Part shown: positions 1 to 5,902 of the stretch, piece after piece
Layout of the letters: each line of letters begins with the position of its first letter
Position numbering within the stretch: the stretch's first letter is position 1
From: Anaerolineae bacterium
GTDB lineage: Bacteria > Chloroflexota > Anaerolineae > Aggregatilineales > Phototrophicaceae
Length of the DNA stretch: 13,975 bases
Direction: 5' to 3'
NCBI GenBank assembly: GCA_014379235.1
Contig: JACMMD010001261.1
Span: forward strand, 1-13,975
Notes under the pieces: generated by a model
Told to the model about the DNA's origin: nothing
What the model saw: the letters and a program-made list of their open reading frames with translations, nothing else
Database searches by the model: none
Translations under genes and position numbers: made by a program

Positions 1-36
1 CCTATTGGAAGCGCTTCCGAGAGCGCTTCCAATAGG
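1..36. promoter_or_regulatory. Perfect 15-bp dyad with LacI-operator-like core
   Basis: Arms CCTATTGGAAGCGCT (1-15) and AGCGCTTCCAATAGG (22-36) are exact reverse complements around a 6-base spacer. The left arm plus spacer also contains a 12-base palindrome, GGAAGCGCTTCC (7-18), which resembles operators bound by LacI-family sugar repressors (a CG-centred dyad flanked by AAGC/GCTT). A second AGCGCT core lies at 22-27. No T-run follows, so a standard intrinsic terminator is less likely, although the hairpin would be strong in RNA. The site is over 500 bases from the first gene in the window, so it more likely serves a gene lying to the left. Confidence 0.5.
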
Positions 37-108
37 ATAACTTTGATTTCATCACCTTGTCAACACCGAGACTCCAAGTTACGACTAGAAAGTAGGATTC
101 GAGTTGAG

Positions 109-143
109 CCACACTCTACATGTTAAAGATATTTAGAGTGTGG
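109..143. repeat. Inverted repeat, 10-bp perfect arms
   Basis: CCACACTCTA at 109-118 is repeated as its exact reverse complement at 134-143, with a 15-base A/T-rich loop. Weaker pairing extends outwards (AGGAT near 92 against ATCCT near 150). It lies between the dyad at the window start and the transposase remnant. No coding sequence overlaps it. It could be a terminator-like structure or the end of a small decayed element, and nothing in the sequence decides which. Confidence 0.4.
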
Positions 144-175
144 TTGTCCGATCCTGCATTCCCAAGCAGCCTTTA

Positions 176-304
176 GAACCTGTTTGAATATTAACAAGCC
201 AGTCGCTTGAGCAAAGTACGGATCGAAGCCAGATAAATGAAACCCTCACTGCTGACAGGATGGTGTTCATAGTCTTTACTCAAGCGACGATATTTCGCAA
301 TGTC
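176..304 (-). pseudogene. 3' remnant of an IS5-family transposase and its terminal end
   Basis: On the minus strand, positions 298 to 191 read 35 codons and a TAA stop. They contain YRRLSKDYE followed by a segment ending SIRTLLKRLAC. This is the typical C-terminus of IS5-family DDE transposases of the IS427/IS1031 type, where the E of KDYE is thought to be the catalytic glutamate. Upstream, the frame holds only a few more codons before a stop at 314-316, and the rest of the transposase cannot be found. Just past the stop, GAACCTGTTTGAAT (176-189) looks like a terminal inverted repeat, next to TTA (173-175), which fits the TNA target of this group. The element is therefore a truncated, dead insertion-sequence end. 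The reading is from remembered family motifs. Confidence 0.65.
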
Positions 305-473
305 AGAAGATGGTCAGTGACAAGCATTGGGTGTATATTCAGATCATCATGCCGCTTCAACAGATCGTTGAGGGGTTGATGAATGAGAGTTATGCGAATA
401 TCGCTATCCCAACAATTGCTCCATTCTGATGGGGCGTTTACGCACTGTAGGCGTATAGAAGATCGTCGGTAAC
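305..473. other. Non-coding stretch, nothing recognised
   Basis: Between the transposase remnant and the promoter candidate I see no gene. An 80-codon minus-strand frame (522-280) crosses the area, but its protein matches no family I know, it has no convincing ribosome binding site, and its end runs over the transposase remnant in another frame. The stretch looks more A+T-rich than the operons to its right. Confidence 0.35.
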
Positions 474-501
474 TTGTCTCCACTATTCCCATGTATATAA
501 A
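474..501 (+). promoter_or_regulatory. Candidate sigma-70-type promoter for the SIS-ROK operon
   Basis: TTGTCT (474-479) and TATAAA (496-501) are separated by 16 bases. The predicted transcript start near 508 would leave a leader of roughly 60 bases before the ATG at 567. The -35 box matches the consensus at four of six positions and the -10 box at five of six, so this is a moderate match only. Confidence 0.4.
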
Positions 502-566
502 TCCGCTAAACGAAGCCCACACTCTGGCAGCATATACTCGGTTCGTGAAGTGAAAGGAGCGCTGCT

Positions 567-1616
567 ATGGCGCGGGGTGAGATTACGCTTTCCGAGATTA
601 GGAGCCAATCTAGGCTATGGGCAGAAGCATTGCAGGTGTTCGAGCAGCACGCCGACGAGGTTGCGCGGCAATGGAGTGAAGGGGTATTTGATGAGGTTGT
701 CTTTACCGGGTGCGGCTCAACTTACTATTTGGGTGTGACAGGTGCCGTGCAGGTGCAGGATGCATCGTATGTGAATGCCCGTGCCTTCTCGGCGTCGGAG
801 CTGCTCCTCTTCCCGGACACTTATTTTTCCAAACAGCGAAAAACGCTTCTGATCTGCGTGTCACGCTCTGGTTCCACCCGTGAAACCGTCGAAGCAGCGC
901 GGTTGTTTCGTACCCATGGAATGGGAAGCGTTTGGGTAGTGACTTGTGACAGCACAAGCCCTCTAGCGCAGGAAGCAGACTTACTCATCGCTGTTGATGC
1001 AGCGCAGGAGCAGAGCCGCGTTCAAACACGCTCGTTCAGCACTATGGCTGTGCTTGTGAGCGCGCTCGCCGCAGCTTTAGGCGGCAGAGACTGGCGGCAG
1101 CTTGGCTCACTTCCATCTGCGCTTGAGGGGCTGATGGAACGATCAGAGCCGTTGATTCGACAACTCGGTGAGGACACGTCGATCACCCAATTCGCGTTTC
1201 TTGGCTCCGGCACACAGTACGGCCTCGCCTGCGAAGCAATGCTCAAGATGACCGAAATGTCGCGGGTGTTCAGTGTCGCTTATCACATTCTGGAATACCT
1301 GCACGGGCCGCGCTATGCCGCAGATGCTAACACACTGATCGTTGGGCTTGTATCGGACAGCAATCGAGGCGAAGAGTCGCGTGCGTTAGAGTCGCTTCGG
1401 CCATCTCAGGCGCGCCTGCTCATGATCGCTGACGAAAGTAGTGCGCTAGCCGGGGCAGTTGACGAGGTACTCGCACTTAAATCAGGTGTGCCAGAGTGGG
1501 GAAGGACAATTCTCTACCTAGCACCACTACAAATGCTTGGCTGGTATCAGGCTGTCCAACGCGGCTTTGACCCCGACAATCTCCAGTTCGACCCACGCCG
1601 ACAGAACGGCGGCTAA
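567..1616 (+). CDS. SIS-domain sugar-phosphate isomerase/deaminase (AgaS/GlmS-like), diverged copy
   Basis: The 349-residue protein has two SIS (sugar isomerase) domains and belongs with COG2222. That group includes glucosamine-6-phosphate deaminases of the NagB-II type, AgaS isomerases and fructosamine-6-phosphate deglycases. Visible motifs are GCGSTYY (48-54), SRSGSTRET (99-107), QTRSFS (153-158) and GSGTQYG (213-219). The CEAMLKMTEMS segment carries Glu223, Lys227 and Glu230, matching catalytic-site residues of the GlmS isomerase domain, and a histidine lies in LHGP (His246). It is a paralog of the protein at 4765-5829, but where that protein has SEAF and RHGP this one has SVAY (Val237) and LHGP (Leu245), so its substrate or activity may differ. 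The start is set by AAAGGAG (553-559), seven bases before the ATG. There is no signal peptide, so it should be cytoplasmic. A ROK kinase follows seven bases after the stop and is probably co-translated. Confidence 0.87.
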   Translation: MARGEITLSEIRSQSRLWAEALQVFEQHADEVARQWSEGVFDEVVFTGCGSTYYLGVTGAVQVQDASYVNARAFSASELLLFPDTYFSKQRKTLLICVSRSGSTRETVEAARLFRTHGMGSVWVVTCDSTSPLAQEADLLIAVDAAQEQSRVQTRSFSTMAVLVSALAAALGGRDWRQLGSLPSALEGLMERSEPLIRQLGEDTSITQFAFLGSGTQYGLACEAMLKMTEMSRVFSVAYHILEYLHGPRYAADANTLIVGLVSDSNRGEESRALESLRPSQARLLMIADESSALAGAVDEVLALKSGVPEWGRTILYLAPLQMLGWYQAVQRGFDPDNLQFDPRRQNGG

Positions 1617-1623
1617 AATCATC

Positions 1624-2586
1624 ATGAATAAGGCAACGGCTGCCGTACTCGGAATTGATATTGGGGGCACGAACACGAAACTGGGACTGGTTCATGCAGC
1701 AGGTACGATTGACGAAGCCAAGAAAATTCCTACGGAAGCGCGTGGGACAGATGCTGCCCCCTTCTTTGCCCGTTTGTATGAAGTAACGGATCGACTTGTC
1801 ACGATTGCAGGAAGCAATTTGATTGGTATCGGCATATCGGCGCATGGCGAGGTTGATCGTGAACGGCGGCGTCCTATCATTGCGGGAAATACACCGGCCC
1901 TGCGAAATGTCGATGTTCGCGGTGCAATTGAACAGCGCTACAGCCTGCCCACCGTCATGAACAACGACTTGACAGCACATGCGCTGGGGGAGTATGTGTT
2001 TGGCTGCGGCAATGGGATCGAACGCTTCATGTGCTTGGCGATGGGCACCGGCTTAGGAGCGGCACTCATCGTTGATGGAAAGCCGCTGATTATCGACGGC
2101 GGCAACTCAGGAAATACCGGACTTATCATTCTTGATCCTAACGCGCCGCGCGATTCGAACGGAATACGCGGGTCTGCGGAAGGGTTATGCGGCGTTCCGG
2201 GAATCGAGCGACTGGCACGAGAACGCTATGGTCGTGATATACCCGCGCACGAGGTTATCGCTGCGGCAAGGAACGGCGATGACGAGACTGCGGCTGCAAT
2301 CATGGCACAAATTGGCACATGGCTCGGACAAACACTGGCAAGCCTCAGCGTGATCTTCTATCCCCACCGGATTGCGCTAACTGGAGGGACAGCATCGGCA
2401 GGTGCTGTCTTGCTCGATGCCTGCCGCGAAACGTTCGATGATCTGGTTGGCGATTTTTTCCGGGATCTGGCCGTCAACACCGGGGGCAGCTTTCGAGACG
2501 TGGAAATCGTTCTGGGAAAAGGCGGCGAGGATACAGGAATGCTCGGTGCTGCTGTCGAAATTTTTCAGCAGCGCGGCCTCTTGTAG
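1624..2586 (+). CDS. ROK-family sugar kinase lacking the zinc motif
   Basis: The 320-residue protein is a ROK-family (COG1940) sugar kinase, expected to phosphorylate a sugar in the cytoplasm with ATP. DIGGTNTKLG (12-21) is the phosphate-binding loop. Asn114-Asp115 in MNNDLTAHALGEY gives the catalytic aspartate, and LAMGTGLGAALIVDG (138-152) is the second nucleotide loop. The usual GExGH segment is here GNTGL (163-167), and the CxCGxxGC zinc cluster reads DSNGIRGS (177-184). The glycines are kept, but the His and all three Cys are gone. It has no DNA-binding N-terminal domain, so it is an enzyme type rather than a repressor type. The frame is open further upstream, but ATG 1624 starts directly before the ROK fold and seven bases after the SIS stop, so I chose it. 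No clear ribosome binding site is seen, which suggests coupling to the SIS gene. N-acetylhexosamine, glucose or fructose are possible substrates. Confidence 0.85.
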   Translation: MNKATAAVLGIDIGGTNTKLGLVHAAGTIDEAKKIPTEARGTDAAPFFARLYEVTDRLVTIAGSNLIGIGISAHGEVDRERRRPIIAGNTPALRNVDVRGAIEQRYSLPTVMNNDLTAHALGEYVFGCGNGIERFMCLAMGTGLGAALIVDGKPLIIDGGNSGNTGLIILDPNAPRDSNGIRGSAEGLCGVPGIERLARERYGRDIPAHEVIAAARNGDDETAAAIMAQIGTWLGQTLASLSVIFYPHRIALTGGTASAGAVLLDACRETFDDLVGDFFRDLAVNTGGSFRDVEIVLGKGGEDTGMLGAAVEIFQQRGLL

Positions 2587-2596
2587 TCAAATTAGA

Positions 2597-2620
2597 GGGC
2601 ACGGCATGCCGTGCCCCTAC
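2597..2620. repeat. 20-bp perfect palindrome, intergenic repeat copy 1
   Basis: GGGCACGGCATGCCGTGCCC (2597-2616) equals its own reverse complement and is followed by CTAC. It lies in the 41-base gap between two convergent genes, the ROK kinase (+) and the amidohydrolase (-), where it could end transcription from both sides. A related, decayed palindrome with the same GTAGGGGCA..TGCC..CCCTAC layout lies at 9151-9176, so this appears to be a dispersed repeat family and not just a local terminator. Confidence 0.7.
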
Positions 2621-2627
2621 AAACCAC

Positions 2628-3701
2628 CTATCTTATACCGAGCATGACCCGTTCAGCATTTTTGTAGTAGACCTTCTCCAGCACGTCGTCGGGAAGATAC
2701 AGTCCGTAGATTCGCCAGCGCCCCTGACGCGGAATGTCCTCAATACCGTAATTGAAGTATTCGTCGTCCGTTTCGAGGAAGCGGTAGTAGGTTGGATAAA
2801 TAAATTCGTCAACCGGGCGATCCGTACCAAACAGGATACGGTCAGCATACTTGAGGAAGAAACGGCGCGCCGAATAGGGCTGGCGTCCTAACTCGCCAAT
2901 ACGCTCGCTGATATCGATGTAGAAATTGGGGCAGTGGTCAAAAACGGCGCTTACCCACTCCAGATTTTCGGAATAGCATCCCACATGAGCACCCACCCAC
3001 GTCGCCTCTGGATGGCGAGACACCGCGTTGGCAAGCCCATTGACAACGGTCATAAAGCTCGGGAATGGCGGGCTGGGAAACTGCCAATCGACATGATTGT
3101 GCAGTTCTTCCCAGCGCTCGTTGGTGCTGTCCACAGGATCAAAGAATGCGATTGGGTCCGCAATATGAATGGTGATCGGCAGCTTTAGCTCACCTGCGAC
3201 TGCCCAGATGGGATCAAGGCGGGGATCGTCAACGGCAACTAATTCGCCTTTGTGATCTTTTACCGTTAGGCCGAGCATCTTCCAGATTTTGAGGCCTTCC
3301 GCGCCGCGCGCGGCCTGCTGGCGCAAACGGTCAGCGGCCCATTCAGGGAATTTGTCGCCTAGCTCTTCCCACTTCGTCCAGTCAACACCGCCAAAAACAC
3401 GAAACCGATCCGGCGCAGCAGCCTTGAAATGATCGAGATGGGTTTCGAGAATGTCTTCGCCCCAACCGCCATCAAGATCGACGTAGACGCGCACGTTTGC
3501 TCTATCGAGCATGTCAAGCAGTTCGGCAACAGGGCGTTTATCCCAGCCGCCAAAACCGGGCAGCGAGAGATGGTTATGGGCATCAATGACCGGAAAGCGC
3601 GGCGTGGATACCGTCGTTTCCGGTACAACCAGCTTAGAAGTTGGCTTGAAATCGGTCAAATACAGCGGTGCTGCTTCTGTATCTTTATTAATCACTGCCA
3701 T
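2628..3701 (-). CDS. Amidohydrolase_2 family metal-dependent hydrolase (COG2159)
   Basis: The 357-residue protein is a TIM-barrel amidohydrolase of the Amidohydrolase_2 type, a family that includes lactonases, decarboxylases and other C-O, C-N or C-C hydrolases. The full metal and acid set is present: DAHNH (Asp40, His42, His44), Lys138 in GLKIWK, His179 in TIHIADP, His239 in GAHVG and Asp294 in FGTDR. The C-terminal segment GLYLPDDVLEKVYYKNAERVM is typical of the group. The frame opens 14 codons earlier, but that start lies inside the DeoR gene. The ATG at 3701 is preceded by AAAGGA nine bases upstream, so I chose it. It lies 16 bases after the DeoR stop and is probably in the same transcript. 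There is no signal peptide. In this setting a sugar lactone or aldonate-type substrate is plausible, but the sequence does not show it. Confidence 0.85.
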   Translation of the reverse strand: MAVINKDTEAAPLYLTDFKPTSKLVVPETTVSTPRFPVIDAHNHLSLPGFGGWDKRPVAELLDMLDRANVRVYVDLDGGWGEDILETHLDHFKAAAPDRFRVFGGVDWTKWEELGDKFPEWAADRLRQQAARGAEGLKIWKMLGLTVKDHKGELVAVDDPRLDPIWAVAGELKLPITIHIADPIAFFDPVDSTNERWEELHNHVDWQFPSPPFPSFMTVVNGLANAVSRHPEATWVGAHVGCYSENLEWVSAVFDHCPNFYIDISERIGELGRQPYSARRFFLKYADRILFGTDRPVDEFIYPTYYRFLETDDEYFNYGIEDIPRQGRWRIYGLYLPDDVLEKVYYKNAERVMLGIR

Positions 3702-3717
3702 GCTTTTGCATCCTTTG

Positions 3718-4497
3718 TTAAACCGCCAAAACATGAATTCCAAGTTCGCGTAAACCGGACAGGAATTCCGGCGGCGCGAGTGAGTCGGTTACAAAGGTGT
3801 TGACAACCGACAGGGGCGCAAGGTAGACGCTGGACGTGCGTTCGCACTTGGTGTGGTCTGCGACCACGATGACTTCACGGCTAATACTGAGAATTTTGCG
3901 ATCTGTCTGCGTTTCAGGCAGGTAATCATTGGTGAGGCCAGACTCAATGTCGATAGCGCGAATGCCCATAATGACCTTGCCAACTCGAAGCTCGTTCAAC
4001 GCAAGCTCACCCAAATGACCGATAAATGACTGTTCGCTGGGGCGCAAAATACCGCCGAGTGCAATCAAAGTGATATCTGGAACATCTGCCAGCATGTTGA
4101 CCACGAGTAGTGAGTTGGTGACGATGGTCAGGTTGCGACGATCACGCAGATGTCGCGCCACTTCAAGCACTGTGGTTCCACTGCTCAGAAAAATGGTCTC
4201 TCCGTCGCGCACAAGGGCGGCGGCGGCGCGTCCGATATTGCGCTTTTCGTCTGCTTGTTCTGTGGAACGCTCGACAAATGGAGGCTCTGGCGGTGCGCTT
4301 TTCGTGGCGAGCGCTCCACCATGAAAGCGGCGGATCATTTTCTCGTCTGCCAGCGTTTGAAGATCACGCCGCGCGGTGGCAGGGCTGATGCTAAATTCCT
4401 CGCAGACCTGCTCGATGGTGACGCGCCCCTGACTCTCCACATAGCGGAGCAGCAGTTCACGACGTTCTAGACCGGAATAGGTGATTGACTTGGACAT
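3718..4497 (-). CDS. DeoR/GlpR-family transcriptional regulator
   Basis: The 259-residue protein has an N-terminal winged helix-turn-helix (about residues 10-63; VTIEQVCEEFSISPATARRD, then IRRFHGGAL). A DeoRC effector domain follows (about 80-235), with the sugar-phosphate-pocket signature FLSSGTTVLEVARHL and a later GLTNDYLPET segment. Proteins of this family bind DNA and release it when a phosphorylated sugar binds. It is transcribed away from the SIS2-transport operon and directly precedes the amidohydrolase gene, which suggests that it controls the shared divergent promoter region and perhaps itself. The ATG at 4497 is preceded by only a weak AGG-type binding site, so expression may be low. 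Specific operators could not be identified by eye. Confidence 0.9.
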   Translation of the reverse strand: MSKSITYSGLERRELLLRYVESQGRVTIEQVCEEFSISPATARRDLQTLADEKMIRRFHGGALATKSAPPEPPFVERSTEQADEKRNIGRAAAALVRDGETIFLSSGTTVLEVARHLRDRRNLTIVTNSLLVVNMLADVPDITLIALGGILRPSEQSFIGHLGELALNELRVGKVIMGIRAIDIESGLTNDYLPETQTDRKILSISREVIVVADHTKCERTSSVYLAPLSVVNTFVTDSLAPPEFLSGLRELGIHVLAV

Positions 4498-4542
4498 AAG
4501 CGGCCTGAATTCATCACATCTGCCGGACGCGAATTACTGTTA

Positions 4543-4571
4543 GATGTAGCACACAGCCCGTAAATTGTCAA
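4543..4571 (-). promoter_or_regulatory. Candidate promoter of the DeoR-amidohydrolase operon
   Basis: Read on the minus strand, TTGACA (4571-4566) is a perfect -35 box. Seventeen bases later comes TACATC (4548-4543), a poor -10 box. The transcript would start near 4536, about 40 bases before the DeoR ATG. The weak -10 fits a promoter that needs little activity or a helper protein. Confidence 0.4.
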
Positions 4572-4651
4572 ATATAATCACAATCGCTCAAGCTTTTCGG
4601 CTGTTTAGTGTAACTTCATGAGCAGTTGTGCGTATTTGGTGGTGTGTTTGA

Positions 4652-4680
4652 TTGACTCGTGCGGAAAAGGTCGTTATTAT
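4652..4680 (+). promoter_or_regulatory. Sigma-70-type promoter of the SIS2-transport operon
   Basis: TTGACT (4652-4657) and TATTAT (4675-4680) are separated by exactly 17 bases, each matching the consensus at five of six positions. Transcription would begin near 4687, leaving a leader of about 78 bases before the ATG at 4765. It lies in the gap facing the DeoR gene, the expected place for control by that regulator. Confidence 0.6.
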
Positions 4681-4764
4681 CTACAGCAATGAGGTCTGCG
4701 TTATGCGGAATGAGATTCTGCCCATATCACGCCTCACGCGGCTGTTGTTTGGAAAGGTGTTTTT

Positions 4765-5829
4765 ATGACCGCTTCACACGGGGCGCACACACTAGCCGAA
4801 ATCACCAGTCAGCCCGAAGTCTGGAAGAGTGCGGTTAGTGCTTTCCAGCAGAAGGCGGACGCATTTAGAACACTTTTTGACGCGGGTCACTTTGACCGTA
4901 TTATCGTGACTGGCTGCGGCTCTACCTATTACCTCGCACAAATCGCGGCGGCGTTATTCCAGCAGTCCGGCATCGCAGCACGGGCGTATCCCGCCTCAGA
5001 AATCGCACTGTTCCCTGACCTTGTGTTCATTCCAAAATCCAATCCCCTGCTGCTTACTGTTTCGCGCTCCGGCGAGACGACGGAAACGTTGCAAGCAGTG
5101 CGCGTTTTCCGTGAGCGAACGGGCAGCCCGATGGTGACGGTGACGTGCTACGGCGACAGCACACTTGCGGCCAGTGCCGACCTTGCCGTTGTCATCCCTG
5201 AGGCGCAGGAAACGAGTCTCGCGCAAACACGCTCTTTTGCCAGCATGTTGATCGTCGTGCAAGGATTGGCCGCCACACTTGGCAGCCGCAGCGACTTGGA
5301 CGTGCTTTCCCAATTAGGCGGCACTGCATCCCGGCTGATTGACGGCTACCACGATCTGGCGCGGCAGTTGGGGCAAGACCGCCGCATCGAGCGCTTTTTC
5401 TTTCTTGGCTCTGGGGCGCTCTACGGTATCGCCTGTGAGGCGATGTTGAAAATGAAAGAAATGTCGCTGTCTTACAGCGAAGCCTTCCATGTGCTGGAGT
5501 TCCGCCACGGCCCGATGTCGATGGTGGACGAGCATGCATTAGTTATCGGGCTGCTGTCCGACGAGGCACACGCGCAGGAAGCGGCTGTGCTGCGTGATAT
5601 GCGGGCGCGTGGAGCGCAAATCCTCACGCTGGCTGAACAGGACTATGGACTTGCCAGCGCATCACACTTTATCCCGCTGGCATCAGGGCTGCCATCGTGG
5701 GCGCGTCCTGTGGTATACCTGCCCATGCTGCAACTCATGGCGTATCACCGCGCACTGTCGAATGGGCAGAATCCCGATCAACCAGCAAACCTCGAGTTCG
5801 TTATCTCGCTCGATCAATCCATGATGTAA
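4765..5829 (+). CDS. SIS-domain sugar-phosphate isomerase/deaminase (AgaS/GlmS-like)
   Basis: The 354-residue protein has two SIS domains and is homologous over its full length to the protein at 567-1616. Motifs are GCGSTYY (50-56), SRSGETTET (100-108), QTRSF (154-158) and GSGALYG (215-221). CEAMLKMKEMS carries Glu225, Lys229 and Glu232, SEAF carries Glu239, and EFRHGP carries His248. These match the isomerase-site residues of GlmS better than the other copy does, so this is the more likely active enzyme. Without a glutaminase domain it cannot be GlmS itself. NagB-II-type glucosamine-6-phosphate deaminase, AgaS, or a fructosamine-6-phosphate deglycase are the options. The start is set by GGAAAGG (4751-4757), seven bases before the ATG. 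It is the first gene of the transport operon, 73 bases ahead of the binding-protein gene. It is expected to be cytoplasmic. Confidence 0.88.
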   Translation: MTASHGAHTLAEITSQPEVWKSAVSAFQQKADAFRTLFDAGHFDRIIVTGCGSTYYLAQIAAALFQQSGIAARAYPASEIALFPDLVFIPKSNPLLLTVSRSGETTETLQAVRVFRERTGSPMVTVTCYGDSTLAASADLAVVIPEAQETSLAQTRSFASMLIVVQGLAATLGSRSDLDVLSQLGGTASRLIDGYHDLARQLGQDRRIERFFFLGSGALYGIACEAMLKMKEMSLSYSEAFHVLEFRHGPMSMVDEHALVIGLLSDEAHAQEAAVLRDMRARGAQILTLAEQDYGLASASHFIPLASGLPSWARPVVYLPMLQLMAYHRALSNGQNPDQPANLEFVISLDQSMM

Positions 5830-5836
5830 GGAGGTG
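5827..5836 (+). promoter_or_regulatory. Full-length Shine-Dalgarno sequence with no start codon in range
   Basis: TAAGGAGGTG begins in the SIS2 stop codon and is a ten-base perfect complement to the usual 3' end of 16S rRNA. No ATG, GTG or TTG lies 4-12 bases downstream. The next ATG is at 5864 and the binding-protein gene starts at 5903 with its own AAGGAG (5891-5896). It may be a relic of a lost start, or a ribosome docking site in the leader of the binding-protein gene. Confidence 0.5.
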
Positions 5837-5902
5837 GAGGGATAAAATTCGAGCAACTGCACAATGAGCATAAATTCTGTACGGTATTTTAAGGAGTAAA
5901 AA

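Noticed and set aside
280..522. An 80-codon minus-strand frame before the first operon
   Set aside because: No family likeness and no ribosome binding site, and it overlaps the transposase remnant in a different frame.
1537..1623. Upstream extension of the ROK kinase frame
   Set aside because: These 29 codons overlap the end of the SIS gene and encode nothing like a ROK N-terminus. The fold begins just after ATG 1624.
1477..1980. A 167-codon minus-strand frame spanning the SIS-ROK junction
   Set aside because: It lies opposite two well-supported genes, and its protein has low-order composition with no recognisable motif.
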